12,121 nucleotides of DNA from CBFGRU01 sp965651255 (GTDB lineage: Bacteria > Planctomycetota > Phycisphaerae > Phycisphaerales > SM1A02): positions 1 through 12,121 of the forward strand of contig CBFGRU010000076.1 of NCBI GenBank assembly GCA_965651255.1. The letters run 5' to 3'. The position numbers and the translations under genes were made by a program. Below, in pieces: positions 1 through 6,407 of the stretch (positions are counted from its first letter, which is position 1; each line of letters opens with the position of its first letter). The notes beneath the pieces were generated by a model. It saw only the letters and a program-made list of their open reading frames with translations, was not told where the DNA came from and searched no databases.

Positions 1-60
1 AGCCAGACCACCCCGGAATCCCGATCTGAACGGCAGGAGGTCGCAACCCCCGATGAAGCG

Positions 61-1398
61 ATGAGCGTCGAACGCGAACGCGAACGCGAGCGGGGGCGCG
101 GGCAACAACTGCAGCCGGGCGACGTAGGGGGACCTGACACCACACCCTTCGCGCCATGCCACACCGGCTGCGACTTCGAGCGGGAGGCCGGCGTGGTCAT
201 CAACGCTATTCGCCGGCTGTACGCGGAAGTGATTGAGACTGGCATCGGCCGTGCCGGGTCCGCCAGCGAAGTTGCCGATGGCTTCGGCATCCACCGCAAG
301 CTTGGCTGGCAGATCGCCCGCGCGGCGTACGATGATGATCCGTTCCTCGCGGCCCGGTTCATTCCCACCCCACGCGCGGTCCGAACCTGGATCGATGCCG
401 CCCGCCTGAAGGCGATCAACGACGACCTGCTCGATGAGGTTGAGCGCGCGACCCTGGCCTTCGATCAGTTCATCGCCACCCACGCCGCCGACCGCGCGCA
501 GCTCGAGATCATGCTCGAAGCGTGCGCCCGCGCGCCGGATGAGTCATCGGATGAACGCTGGCGCCGCGAGGCCTTCAACGGAAACAGTTACATCTGGGGC
601 GTCCGTGTCCGTACGCAAATCGCCACCGCATTCATGGCGCCATCGGCCGAGAAGCCCGGCTGGTTCGACTTCGCCCGGCTGAACGCGCTCCTGGGATTCG
701 TTCGCACCCGGCCCGATGTGCGCTGGGTCGTCGCCCAGGCCGTTACCATCCGCAGCGATGGCGACACGGTCTCGCGCCCGCAGCGCGCGCCGCTCGTTCC
801 CAGCGATGCCGCTCGCATGCACGGCGTACCGATCATCGAACAGTTCTGCTCACCCGCCTCGCCGCCCATCATTCGTCGCCAGGGCGCACACGATCTCATC
901 GAAGATGAACTCCAGCCCGGCCCCGTCGGCCAGTCGGGCGAAATCGACCTTGTCATGGGTGAAGTCCTCCGCGCCATGGCTCCGATGCACGGCTCGCGCC
1001 CCGGCGAGAACGCCCTCTTCGGCACCGGTGTCCGCGCACCGACGGAACTCCTCCTCTGCGACCTTTTCGTTCATCGCGACCTCTTTCCCGGCGTCGAGCG
1101 CACCATGCGCATCTACAGCGAACTCTTCTCGCCCGTCGCACGCGATGAACGCGATGCCCTCACGGTTGCCGGTCGCGTACAGCATCTCGGCTCCGGTCTT
1201 GGTCGACTCAGCACGCCAGAAGCGCCGCATTACCGCAAGATGTCAACCTTTGTCTTCACGACGCTCGGCTGGAACCCCGAGGCGTTCGATCTCTACCGCA
1301 TTCGCCTTGCATACCCGCCCATGCCCGCGAGCGTGATGTTTCAGCACCCGCTTCCGCCGCCGCCAGCTTCCTCGCGGCCTCCCGATCCATCGCCGTAA
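61..1398 (+). CDS. Conserved-looking protein of unknown function, HTH-like N-terminus
   Basis: I do not recognise a named family. From ATG 61 the protein has 445 residues. It begins with a charged ERERERER run encoded by a GAACGC hexanucleotide repeat (about residues 4-11). A helical segment follows at about 66-90 (SASEVADGFGIHRKLGWQIA), which reads like a helix-turn-helix. A long globular body comes next, and the protein ends in a Pro/Ser-rich tail (PPPPASSRPPDPSP). The frame is open without a stop back to base 1, so the true start may lie outside the window. A good AGGAGG sits at 35-40 but is 20 bases from ATG 61, which weakens that start. Codons are strongly GC-ending and the reading is coherent, so I am confident that it is coding. 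DNA binding is only inferred from the HTH-like stretch. Confidence 0.8.
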   Translation: MSVERERERERGRGQQLQPGDVGGPDTTPFAPCHTGCDFEREAGVVINAIRRLYAEVIETGIGRAGSASEVADGFGIHRKLGWQIARAAYDDDPFLAARFIPTPRAVRTWIDAARLKAINDDLLDEVERATLAFDQFIATHAADRAQLEIMLEACARAPDESSDERWRREAFNGNSYIWGVRVRTQIATAFMAPSAEKPGWFDFARLNALLGFVRTRPDVRWVVAQAVTIRSDGDTVSRPQRAPLVPSDAARMHGVPIIEQFCSPASPPIIRRQGAHDLIEDELQPGPVGQSGEIDLVMGEVLRAMAPMHGSRPGENALFGTGVRAPTELLLCDLFVHRDLFPGVERTMRIYSELFSPVARDERDALTVAGRVQHLGSGLGRLSTPEAPHYRKMSTFVFTTLGWNPEAFDLYRIRLAYPPMPASVMFQHPLPPPPASSRPPDPSP

Positions 1399-1406
1399 TC
1401 ACCGCT

Positions 1407-1421
1407 GCGCCGAGACGGCGC
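1407..1421 (+). other. Small GC hairpin just after the first gene
   Basis: GCGCCG (1407-1412) pairs with CGGCGC (1416-1421) around a three-base loop, nine bases after the TAA stop at 1396-1398. There is no T tract, so intrinsic termination is doubtful. It may be a transcript 3' stabiliser or chance in GC-rich DNA. Confidence 0.3.
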
Positions 1422-1464
1422 GGTCCCATCCGGCGACGAGTTTCATGTGTCTTACCATTCAACC

Positions 1465-1504
1465 GTTCAATCAGTACCACACCTCGCATCCCCGCTGATT
1501 GAAC
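1465..1504. promoter_or_regulatory. 10-bp perfect inverted repeat upstream of the PEP-CTERM gene
   Basis: GTTCAATCAG (1465-1474) is the exact reverse complement of CTGATTGAAC (1495-1504), with a 20-base spacer. It ends 38 bases before the ATG at 1543. The arms are AT-richer than their surroundings. Centre-to-centre spacing of the arms is 30 bp, close to three helical turns, which suits a dimeric regulator bound on one DNA face. It could equally form an RNA stem-loop in the 5' leader. No regulator is assigned. Confidence 0.5.
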
Positions 1505-1542
1505 ATGCTCACCACCTTTCAGATTCAGGAGTCTCGGAAACG

Positions 1543-2256
1543 ATGAAATCACACACCACCTGCACATTCGCCTGCGCGGTCGCCGCGGGCGCCATGATTC
1601 TTACCTCCGCCCACGCCGGCGATGTCTTCCACGACTACGAAGGCCTCACCGAGGGCTTCATGGGCGAGTCATTCCACCACCAGGGCGTGCTCTACCACAA
1701 CATCAACAACGTTGCCGGCTTCTACCCCGATGGCGAACCCTTCGGCCCCGGCGACAACGGCAGCCAGATCATCGTGGAGAACGCCGGCCTCTTCTATCTC
1801 GACTTCCCCGAGTACGGCAGCGGCACTAACTCGCTCACGTTCGGCAGCGCGTTCATCGGCGGCGACAACCTCACCATTGGCGCGCTCGCTTCCGTCTGGA
1901 TGACCCCCGATGTCAACGGCAACTCAGTCAGTTTCGATCTCGGCTACTACGAAAAAGGCCCATGGACCGGCGTCCTCTGGGTGCTCGAAGCGTGGAAGGA
2001 TGGCCAGGTCGTCGGCTCGACCTCGCTCGAAATCGCCGGCGGCGATGATCGTGATAACCCCACCTGGACCACGCTCGCCCTCGATGGTGTCGAGTTCGAT
2101 TCTCTCCACCTCTATTCGTGGTTCAACGGCAATTACACCGCCGCCCGCGGCATGATCGATGACCTGCACATTCGATCCGTCCCCGCGCCCGGCGCACTCG
2201 CGCTTCTTGCCGTGGCGGGCCTCCTCGGCCGCGGTCGTCGCCGCTCGACCGTCTGA
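1543..2256 (+). CDS. Secreted PEP-CTERM anchored protein of unknown function
   Basis: 237 residues. The N-terminus is a Sec signal peptide: MKSHTTCTF, a hydrophobic core AVAAGAMILTS, and cleavage predicted after AHA (residues 23-25). The mature part (26-210) is acidic and rich in Gly, Asn and aromatic residues, as expected of a beta-sandwich exoprotein, with no catalytic motif that I recognise. Residues 213-234 form a PEP-CTERM-type tail: VPAPGALALL, a hydrophobic stretch, then GRGRRR. In this family the tail is cut and anchored by an exosortase, and such proteins are usually surface or extracellular-matrix components. I chose ATG 1543 rather than the in-frame position 1447 because the signal peptide begins here and CAGGAG (1526-1531) lies 11 bases upstream. 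The exosortase itself is not in the window. Confidence 0.88.
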   Translation: MKSHTTCTFACAVAAGAMILTSAHAGDVFHDYEGLTEGFMGESFHHQGVLYHNINNVAGFYPDGEPFGPGDNGSQIIVENAGLFYLDFPEYGSGTNSLTFGSAFIGGDNLTIGALASVWMTPDVNGNSVSFDLGYYEKGPWTGVLWVLEAWKDGQVVGSTSLEIAGGDDRDNPTWTTLALDGVEFDSLHLYSWFNGNYTAARGMIDDLHIRSVPAPGALALLAVAGLLGRGRRRSTV

Positions 2257-2282
2257 CCGCACCACGATTGTCGCGGAAACAG

Positions 2283-2318
2283 AACGACCCCGGTGATGCA
2301 TGTCACCGGGGTCGTTTT
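2283..2318. terminator. Strong intrinsic terminator between convergent genes
   Basis: A perfect 14-bp stem (AACGACCCCGGTGA at 2283-2296, TCACCGGGGTCGTT at 2303-2316) closes a six-base loop, and a TTTT run spans 2315-2318. It lies 26 bases after the PEP-CTERM stop. Read on the - strand, the hairpin is followed by a T-rich TTCTGTTT, so it can also serve the convergent gene ending at 2378. Confidence 0.85.
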
Positions 2319-2340
2319 CGTTGATTGGGAATCGTTCAAG

Positions 2341-2360
2341 CCGCGGGTGGAAACCCGCGG
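2341..2360. other. Second hairpin in the convergent gap
   Basis: CCGCGGGT (2341-2348) pairs perfectly with ACCCGCGG (2353-2360) around a GGAA tetraloop. It sits 17 bases past the end of the - strand gene that stops at 2378. No T run follows on either strand, so it is more likely a 3' end stabiliser or helper for the terminator at 2283-2318 than a terminator on its own. Confidence 0.5.
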
Positions 2361-2377
2361 AAGTGCACAACCTCCAT

Positions 2378-3088
2378 TCACGACTCGCTACGCACCACCT
2401 CCGCAAGAGCTTTGAGCCGCTCATCCCAGAACGCCTTGCGCTTCGCGATGTCATCCTTCATCTTCAACCTCGCGTGCTGGATCGCGACGGAACACTTCGC
2501 AGCGCCCTTGGAGGTGAAGTAGAACTGCACGGAAGTGCCATCGCTCCAGTCCGCGCGGATCGACTTGTTGTCGATCGAGGTGCGGATCTTCGACACACCC
2601 TCCGGCAGCCACGTCTTGCGCCGGCGCGCTTCCTTGAACATCGGGTACAGCTCGCTGACCGCAAGGTTGAACGTCTTGCTCTTGTTCGCTTCGTAGTCGC
2701 CATCGCGCCGCTGGTTCACTTCGCGCAGGCCGCGGATGCGCTCGTAGCCGACTGTCACCGTCTGGCACCACCAGCCGCTGACTTCCGGGAACTGCTCGCC
2801 GATGGACTTCGCGATGTCCTTGTGCGGCCACTCGTGGGCCTTTGCCTTATCGAGCGTGTCGACCCACTGCGCCCACGTCCTGCCGGTGCTCGCCTTCACC
2901 TTCTCATCACTCATGCCGGCGAGCGCGGGCCACTCCGCGCGCGGCGCTGCATAGGTCGCCGCATCATCCTGCTTCGACTTCTTCGCGACGAGCACCGACC
3001 GCGCGGCGGTGTACGACTCGCCCGTCTTCTTCATGCGCTCGCGCACGAGACGCTTCTGATCTTTGTTGCGGGTCATCATCATCATCAT
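2378..3088 (-). CDS. DUF4287 / SRPBCC-like (AHSA1-type) domain protein
   Basis: 236 residues. Residues 6-40 are basic with a KTGESYTAAR motif. Residues about 58-122 (MSDEKVKASTGRTWAQW through SGWWCQTVTVGYERIRGLR) match the DUF4287 pattern, where K-TG-TW--W and GWW-Q-VTV-YE--RG are the conserved marks. Residues about 130-232 (ASKT-like NKSKTFNLAVSELY, then WLPEGVSKIRTS, SIRADWSDGTSVQFYF, VAIQHARL, FWDERLKAL) follow the order of the SRPBCC/AHSA1 fold, usually a small hydrophobic-ligand or Hsp90-activator-like domain. No enzymatic role can be stated. The start is five successive ATG codons (3088 down to 3074) preceded by AAGGAG at 3101-3096 with a 7-base spacer. It is transcribed alone, divergent from the gene at 3966 and convergent with the PEP-CTERM gene. 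Confidence 0.9.
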   Translation of the reverse strand: MMMMMTRNKDQKRLVRERMKKTGESYTAARSVLVAKKSKQDDAATYAAPRAEWPALAGMSDEKVKASTGRTWAQWVDTLDKAKAHEWPHKDIAKSIGEQFPEVSGWWCQTVTVGYERIRGLREVNQRRDGDYEANKSKTFNLAVSELYPMFKEARRRKTWLPEGVSKIRTSIDNKSIRADWSDGTSVQFYFTSKGAAKCSVAIQHARLKMKDDIAKRKAFWDERLKALAEVVRSES

Positions 3089-3472
3089 GGTCCAACTCCT
3101 TCGGTCATTCGATCGCTGTCGGCGCGAGCGCATTCCCCAGCAACGAACCCGCCCCGACCGTGATGAATGAACAAGGGTCGGAACACGTATGAGACCGCTG
3201 ATCCGAAGGTATGCCCTCCTTTGCCCCACGCCGGCGTGAGCCGGGTCAACTCCCGGAGTCGATGCTGGGGATCGATTCCGGGGGTCGGCCAATGGGGATG
3301 GGCGCGGATCGTCGCCACGCACAACCTACCACGATCGCGCCCCGCACGCCACCGTGCGTTGCGCGACCGTGGCCGAATGCGCCACGATTCGGGGGGTTTC
3401 CGCCCGGTCTGCCCTGTTTCGGGCGGTGGAGCGGCCGGGAGAGGGGAGGAGCGGGCCCGGAGACCGGCGGTG
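3089..3472. other. Left part of the divergent gap, no gene seen
   Basis: This stretch should hold the promoter of the - strand gene starting at 3088. I see no convincing -35/-10 pair. A 12-bp perfect palindrome CACGCCGGCGTG lies at 3227-3238. Stop-free frames exist, but their translations are low-complexity Arg/Pro/Ser and not protein-like. Confidence 0.5.
3096..3101 (-). promoter_or_regulatory. Shine-Dalgarno AAGGAG feeding five tandem ATG codons
   Basis: On the - strand, AAGGAG (3101 to 3096) stands 7 bases before the first of five consecutive ATGs (3088-3074). The spacing favours the first ATG, but the second, at 10 bases, is also usable. The N-terminus may therefore be mixed. Confidence 0.75.
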
Positions 3473-3787
3473 AATCGAATTTGGACGAACGAAATTCGAA
3501 TGGCGTCCTCGACGATTCGATTCGCCCGCCGGGCTCTTCGCATCCCAACGCCGGCGAATCGAATGACCATCCTCGCGATTCGGGGCAGAATGCGGGACGA
3601 CCGATTCACAACGCATGCCATTCGACTCCCCGGAACCGCAATTCGATCATCCGAGATCGTGATTCGATTCTCAGGCGCTTTCATCCGACCAGCCGGGGTC
3701 GTGATTCGATCTTCCGGGGCTGTGATTCCTACTTCCGAGGTCGTGATTCCAACTCCCGGGGGTGTGATTCGACCTTCCGGGGGTGTG
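3473..3787. repeat. Degenerate 21-bp tandem array, 15 units
   Basis: Fifteen head-to-tail units start every 21 bases at 3473, 3494, 3515 and so on to 3767. Seven open with exactly ATTCGA (3494, 3515, 3620, 3641, 3662, 3704, 3767). The others open with one- to three-base variants such as AATCGA, ATCCGA, ATTCGG or ATTCCA. The last four units (from 3704) also share a CTTCCGGGG-like middle and a closing GTG, so the right end is the best preserved and the left end more decayed. The register never slips across 315 bases. 21 bp equals two B-DNA turns and also seven codons; in one + frame the array reads as a heptad repeat with Ile-Arg at fixed positions. There are no spacers. The function is unknown: it could be a protein-binding array, a minisatellite or an unusual repeat peptide. 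Confidence 0.85.
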
Positions 3788-3965
3788 AAGGGGAAATCGT
3801 CGGTGAATTCGACAGGTTCGCTCGATCGGCCGGATGGAAACGCCGATCGAACCTTCTGACTCGCGGTGGTCCGGGTTCGAAAGGGCGGTGTGCCGCCCCG
3901 GCCGCCGCGCGCACGGATCGGCGCGGAGGTGCCGACTACTGGAAAGTTGAAGAAAAGAGCAGACC
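3788..3965. other. Leader region of the gene at 3966
   Basis: Non-repeat DNA between the 21-bp array and the ATG at 3966. It should contain the promoter and ribosome site of that gene. The only ribosome-binding candidate is a purine-rich GAAGAAAAGAG (3949-3959). No clear promoter hexamers are seen. Confidence 0.4.
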
Positions 3966-4733
3966 ATGAGCAGTTTCACCCAGCCCGGTACGTACATGCC
4001 GCAGTCGGATGTCGGCTTTCGGAACTGGGTGATGAACTTCTCGCGCCTCGTCGGGGAGAACCCTCACCGGTACGGTCTCACGCCGGCCGATGCGCAGATC
4101 ATCACGAATCACTACCAGACTTACGATGCCGCCTTTACCGCTGTGCAGGCACCCAACACGCGCACCACGCCCGCGATTGCGCACAAGGATGCGGTGAAGG
4201 CGAGCGCCATGGCGAGTCTGCGCATCTACGCGGGACTTATCCGCGCGAACATGGGCGTGGACAACCAGGACCGGCGGGACCTCGGCCTCGGCCTTGAAAA
4301 CACTTCGCGGGCGCGCATCCCCGCGCCGCGCTCCGCGCCGATTCTTTCGATTCTCTGCTCGTTTCCCGGCAGTCATCAACTGCGCTTCTGCGATGAGAAC
4401 ACGCCCGCTTCCCGCCGCAAGCCGGCGGGTGTGACGCAGTTGTGGGTGGCGATGGCGGTGACCGATGCGAACCGGCCCCGGCCGAACGACCCTGAATCCG
4501 CAAAGATCATCGGCGCGTTCACGAAGCAGCCGTTCTCCGTGGAGCATGATCCGAAGGACAACTGTCGGATGGCGACGTACTTCGGCCGATGGGCGACGGC
4601 GACGGGCCTGCTCGGGCCGTGGTCGCTGCCGGTGTCAATGGGGATCACGTCGATGGGCGGGGGAGATGCGGAGCAGCGGGATCGGGCTGCATCGGCTTCA
4701 CCGGCCAAAGCGATTGAACGCCGCGCGGCGTGA
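3966..4733 (+). CDS. Conserved hypothetical protein, helical N-terminus and FnIII-like C-terminus
   Basis: 255 residues with no signal peptide. Residues about 15-110 look all-helical (FRNWVMNFSRLV, LTPADAQIITNHYQTYDAAF, AVKASAMASLRIYAGLIRAN, then QDRRDLGLGLENT). Residues about 118-228 look like one beta-sandwich, opening with IPAPRSAPILSI and HQLRFCDENTPASRRKPAGV and closing with YFGRWATATGLLGPWSLPVS, the ending typical of fibronectin type III folds. I recognise this pattern from a widespread family of uncharacterised bacterial proteins of about 200-250 residues, but I know of no function. The last 25 residues (after MGITSMGGG) are Ala/Arg/Ser-rich and probably disordered. The gene faces away from the DUF4287 gene and lies just right of the 21-bp array. 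Confidence 0.85.
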   Translation: MSSFTQPGTYMPQSDVGFRNWVMNFSRLVGENPHRYGLTPADAQIITNHYQTYDAAFTAVQAPNTRTTPAIAHKDAVKASAMASLRIYAGLIRANMGVDNQDRRDLGLGLENTSRARIPAPRSAPILSILCSFPGSHQLRFCDENTPASRRKPAGVTQLWVAMAVTDANRPRPNDPESAKIIGAFTKQPFSVEHDPKDNCRMATYFGRWATATGLLGPWSLPVSMGITSMGGGDAEQRDRAASASPAKAIERRAA

Positions 4734-4821
4734 GGCGAGCAACAGGCGGAGTGGTTCGTTGAGCAGTTGTTCTCGCCGCGTTGGGACAGCGGTGTGCAGC
4801 CCGGTCGATTCGCCACACCCT

Positions 4822-5091
4822 TCACGCTGCGCGCAACGGCGCAAAGTCCTCATCACGAAGTGGCGGCTGGTTGATGTGCGCGAGGGCTCGGTTCAGTTCA
4901 TCTTCGGTGATGGATTGCGGATGAACGATCTCGATGCCGATCGGCCGACCATCCGGGGCGAAATCGATGACCAGCACTTCACTGAACCGTTCGGTGCGTG
5001 CGGATCGATCATTCGCGCGCCGCGGCAGAAACAGATACGCCGCGAATGGCCGGCCCCGGCGGAACGAGATTTCGAGATACCGGTCATTCAT
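4822..5091 (-). CDS. DUF2283 domain protein, antitoxin-like
   Basis: 89 residues. The diagnostic DUF2283 core is present at about 34-58: RFSEVLVIDFAPDGRPIGIEI, the usual V-x-D-x-D-x-x-G-x-x-x-G-I-E-I signature. The N-terminal strand MNDRYLEISFRRGRPFAAYL stands where YDxxADALYI lies in other members. Its ATG overlaps the stop of the DUF4258 gene by four bases (ATGA), implying translational coupling. DUF2283 proteins are often encoded next to DUF4258 or similar small proteins and are treated as putative antitoxins; that role is inference here. Confidence 0.88.
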   Translation of the reverse strand: MNDRYLEISFRRGRPFAAYLFLPRRANDRSARTERFSEVLVIDFAPDGRPIGIEIVHPQSITEDELNRALAHINQPPLRDEDFAPLRAA

Positions 5092-5351
5092 GTCAAAGAT
5101 TCTACCCGATAGGCGGTGACCACGATTACGACTCGCTCCACTTCATCGGGCTCCACGATGACTTCCCAGCGACCCGTATCGTGTTGTGTTGTAACGACGA
5201 AGCGGCCGGGCATCACCGACGGTCGGTAGTCTTTCGCATCATCGAGCATCGCGCGAAGGTCGGTTTCCGTGAATCCTCGCTCAATCATGCGTTCTGCCAC
5301 GTGCGGTGACAAGACGATCTCCCACATCCACCAATCGGGCCACCGTGTCAT
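5088..5351 (-). CDS. DUF4258 domain protein, toxin-like partner
   Basis: 87 residues. LSPHVAERMIERGFTETDLRAMLDD (about 14-38) is the DUF4258 opening, in which H-x-x-x-R-M-x-x-R-G is the conserved line. It is followed by strands around GRFVVTTQHDTGRWEVIVEP and VVIVVTAYR. The fold is expected to resemble RelE/BrnT-like small toxins. It is the first gene of a two-gene unit and its TGA overlaps the ATG of the DUF2283 gene. His17 and Arg21 are candidate functional residues by analogy only. An RNase or toxin activity has not been shown by anything visible here. Confidence 0.87.
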   Translation of the reverse strand: MTRWPDWWMWEIVLSPHVAERMIERGFTETDLRAMLDDAKDYRPSVMPGRFVVTTQHDTGRWEVIVEPDEVERVVIVVTAYRVESLT

Positions 5352-5402
5352 GTTCGCAGTGTACTGGATTGCATCAATCGAGGCGAAACGGTTGGTGGTG
5401 CG

Positions 5403-5879
5403 TCAGGTCGCGCGCTCGCCGCGTGTTCGCCGGACCGTGCCGCCGATGACGAGCGCGGCGGCGATGATGAGCAGGTTCTTGATGATGTACTGGCCTTCCA
5501 TCGTCAGGCCGAAGGGCGGTGTCGTGAACGTGACCGATGGCAACATGATGAGCGGCAGGAACGTGCCGCCCATCTGCGCGAAGAGCAGGAAGATTGCCAA
5601 TCTGATCAAAGGTCGAATCAGCAGACACACGCCGATGATCACTTCCCAGATGCCGAGGATGATGAGGAACTGATCGGGCGTGATGAGCGGCATCCACGCG
5701 ACCGTCGCGCGCACGAGGTCCGCGGCGGGACTCATGTCGACGACCTTCAGCGCCCCGAACCAGATGAAGATGATGCCGAGCGCCCAGCGGAGGAGGAGAG
5801 TGCCGAAGCGGTTCATCGAGTGGGCGATGAGTTGGTCGAGGCGGTCGATGCGTTGATGAAGGGTGGAGTTCGATTGCAT
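5403..5879 (-). CDS. DoxX-like / DUF417 (YkgB type) integral membrane protein
   Basis: 158 residues from ATG 5879; a GTG immediately before it (5882) is an equally possible start. A hydrophilic head (1-22) is followed by about four membrane helices: LLLRWALGIIFIWFGALKVV (27-46), ILGIWEVIIGVCLLI (74-88), LAIFLLFAQMGGTFLPLIML (94-113) and IIKNLLIIAAALVIGG (132-147). The motifs RWALGIIFIWFGALK, SPAADLV, LGIWEVIIG, GTFLPL and EGQYIIKN are those of the DUF417 branch of DoxX-like proteins, which includes E. coli RclC/YkgB (reactive chlorine resistance). The biochemical activity of the family is poorly known. It lies 36 bases behind the EamA gene and is probably co-transcribed with it. Confidence 0.9.
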   Translation of the reverse strand: MQSNSTLHQRIDRLDQLIAHSMNRFGTLLLRWALGIIFIWFGALKVVDMSPAADLVRATVAWMPLITPDQFLIILGIWEVIIGVCLLIRPLIRLAIFLLFAQMGGTFLPLIMLPSVTFTTPPFGLTMEGQYIIKNLLIIAAALVIGGTVRRTRGERAT

Positions 5880-5915
5880 CACGTTGCCTGTCGGATGGAG
5901 CGTGTCGGGGCGGAG

Positions 5916-6371
5916 TTACTTGCCGGTGAGAAGGATGACGCCGGTCAGGATGAGGGCGACGGCGACGATTTTGCGCGCGGTCACCGGTTCGCCGAGGATG
6001 AGCATGCCGAGAACCACCGCCGTCGCCGGCGCGAGGGCGAAGGCAATGGGTTTCACGCGCGACACTTCGCCGGTGGCGAGCGCGAGGTAGAAGAAGATCA
6101 TGCCGCCCGCGCCGGCGATGAGGCCGGAGCCGAGGATGAGTTTCAGGAGCGTGGGCGTGCCCGCGTTGAGCCAGTCGCGCGGCTCGCTCGGCATTTTCAA
6201 TCCGAAGATGCACAGTGCCCAGACGCCCCAGAGAACGGGGAGTGCGATGAGTGAGCGCACCGCGATCGCGGTCACCGGCCCGACGCGGTGCGTATGCAGC
6301 ACGCTGCGGGTGAACAGCTCACCGATTCCCCAGCACAATCCGGCGAGCACGGCGAAGATGATCGGCTTCAT
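5916..6371 (-). CDS. EamA-family (DMT superfamily) permease, half-size
   Basis: 151 residues with a single EamA unit. Hydrophobic helices lie at about 3-20, 33-57, 75-99, 106-127 and 132-149. The second half, FYLALATGEVSRVKPIAFA followed by VVLGMLILGEPVTARKIVAV and LILTGVILL, is the classic EamA signature. Most EamA transporters carry two such units (about 280-300 residues). A one-unit protein must be expected to dimerise, as the small EmrE-like members do. The substrate is unknown. It lies 36 bases downstream of the DsrE gene stop and 36 bases upstream of the DUF417 start, so a three-gene transcript is likely. No strong Shine-Dalgarno is seen, so the start rests on the ATG followed directly by the first helix. 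Confidence 0.9.
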   Translation of the reverse strand: MKPIIFAVLAGLCWGIGELFTRSVLHTHRVGPVTAIAVRSLIALPVLWGVWALCIFGLKMPSEPRDWLNAGTPTLLKLILGSGLIAGAGGMIFFYLALATGEVSRVKPIAFALAPATAVVLGMLILGEPVTARKIVAVALILTGVILLTGK

Positions 6372-6407
6372 GCGCGCAGTGTAGCCGCGCGTCGATGGCC
6401 GGTCCGG

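Noticed and set aside
2300..3163. 287-residue open frame on + opposite the DUF4287 gene
   Set aside because: The - strand reading has recognisable domains and a strong ribosome site. The + reading is low-complexity and runs through the terminator hairpin.
3473..3787. CRISPR array
   Set aside because: Units are contiguous, degenerate and lack unique spacers. No cas gene is present.
3211..3969. 252-residue open frame ending in ATGA overlap with the gene at 3966
   Set aside because: The overlap looks like translational coupling, but the translation is Arg/Pro/Ser-rich, runs through the degenerate array and has no ribosome site that I can see.
5374..6213. 279-residue open frame on - across the DUF417 and EamA genes
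   Set aside because: It overlaps two clear membrane-protein genes in another frame and reads as His/Arg/Pro-rich nonsense.
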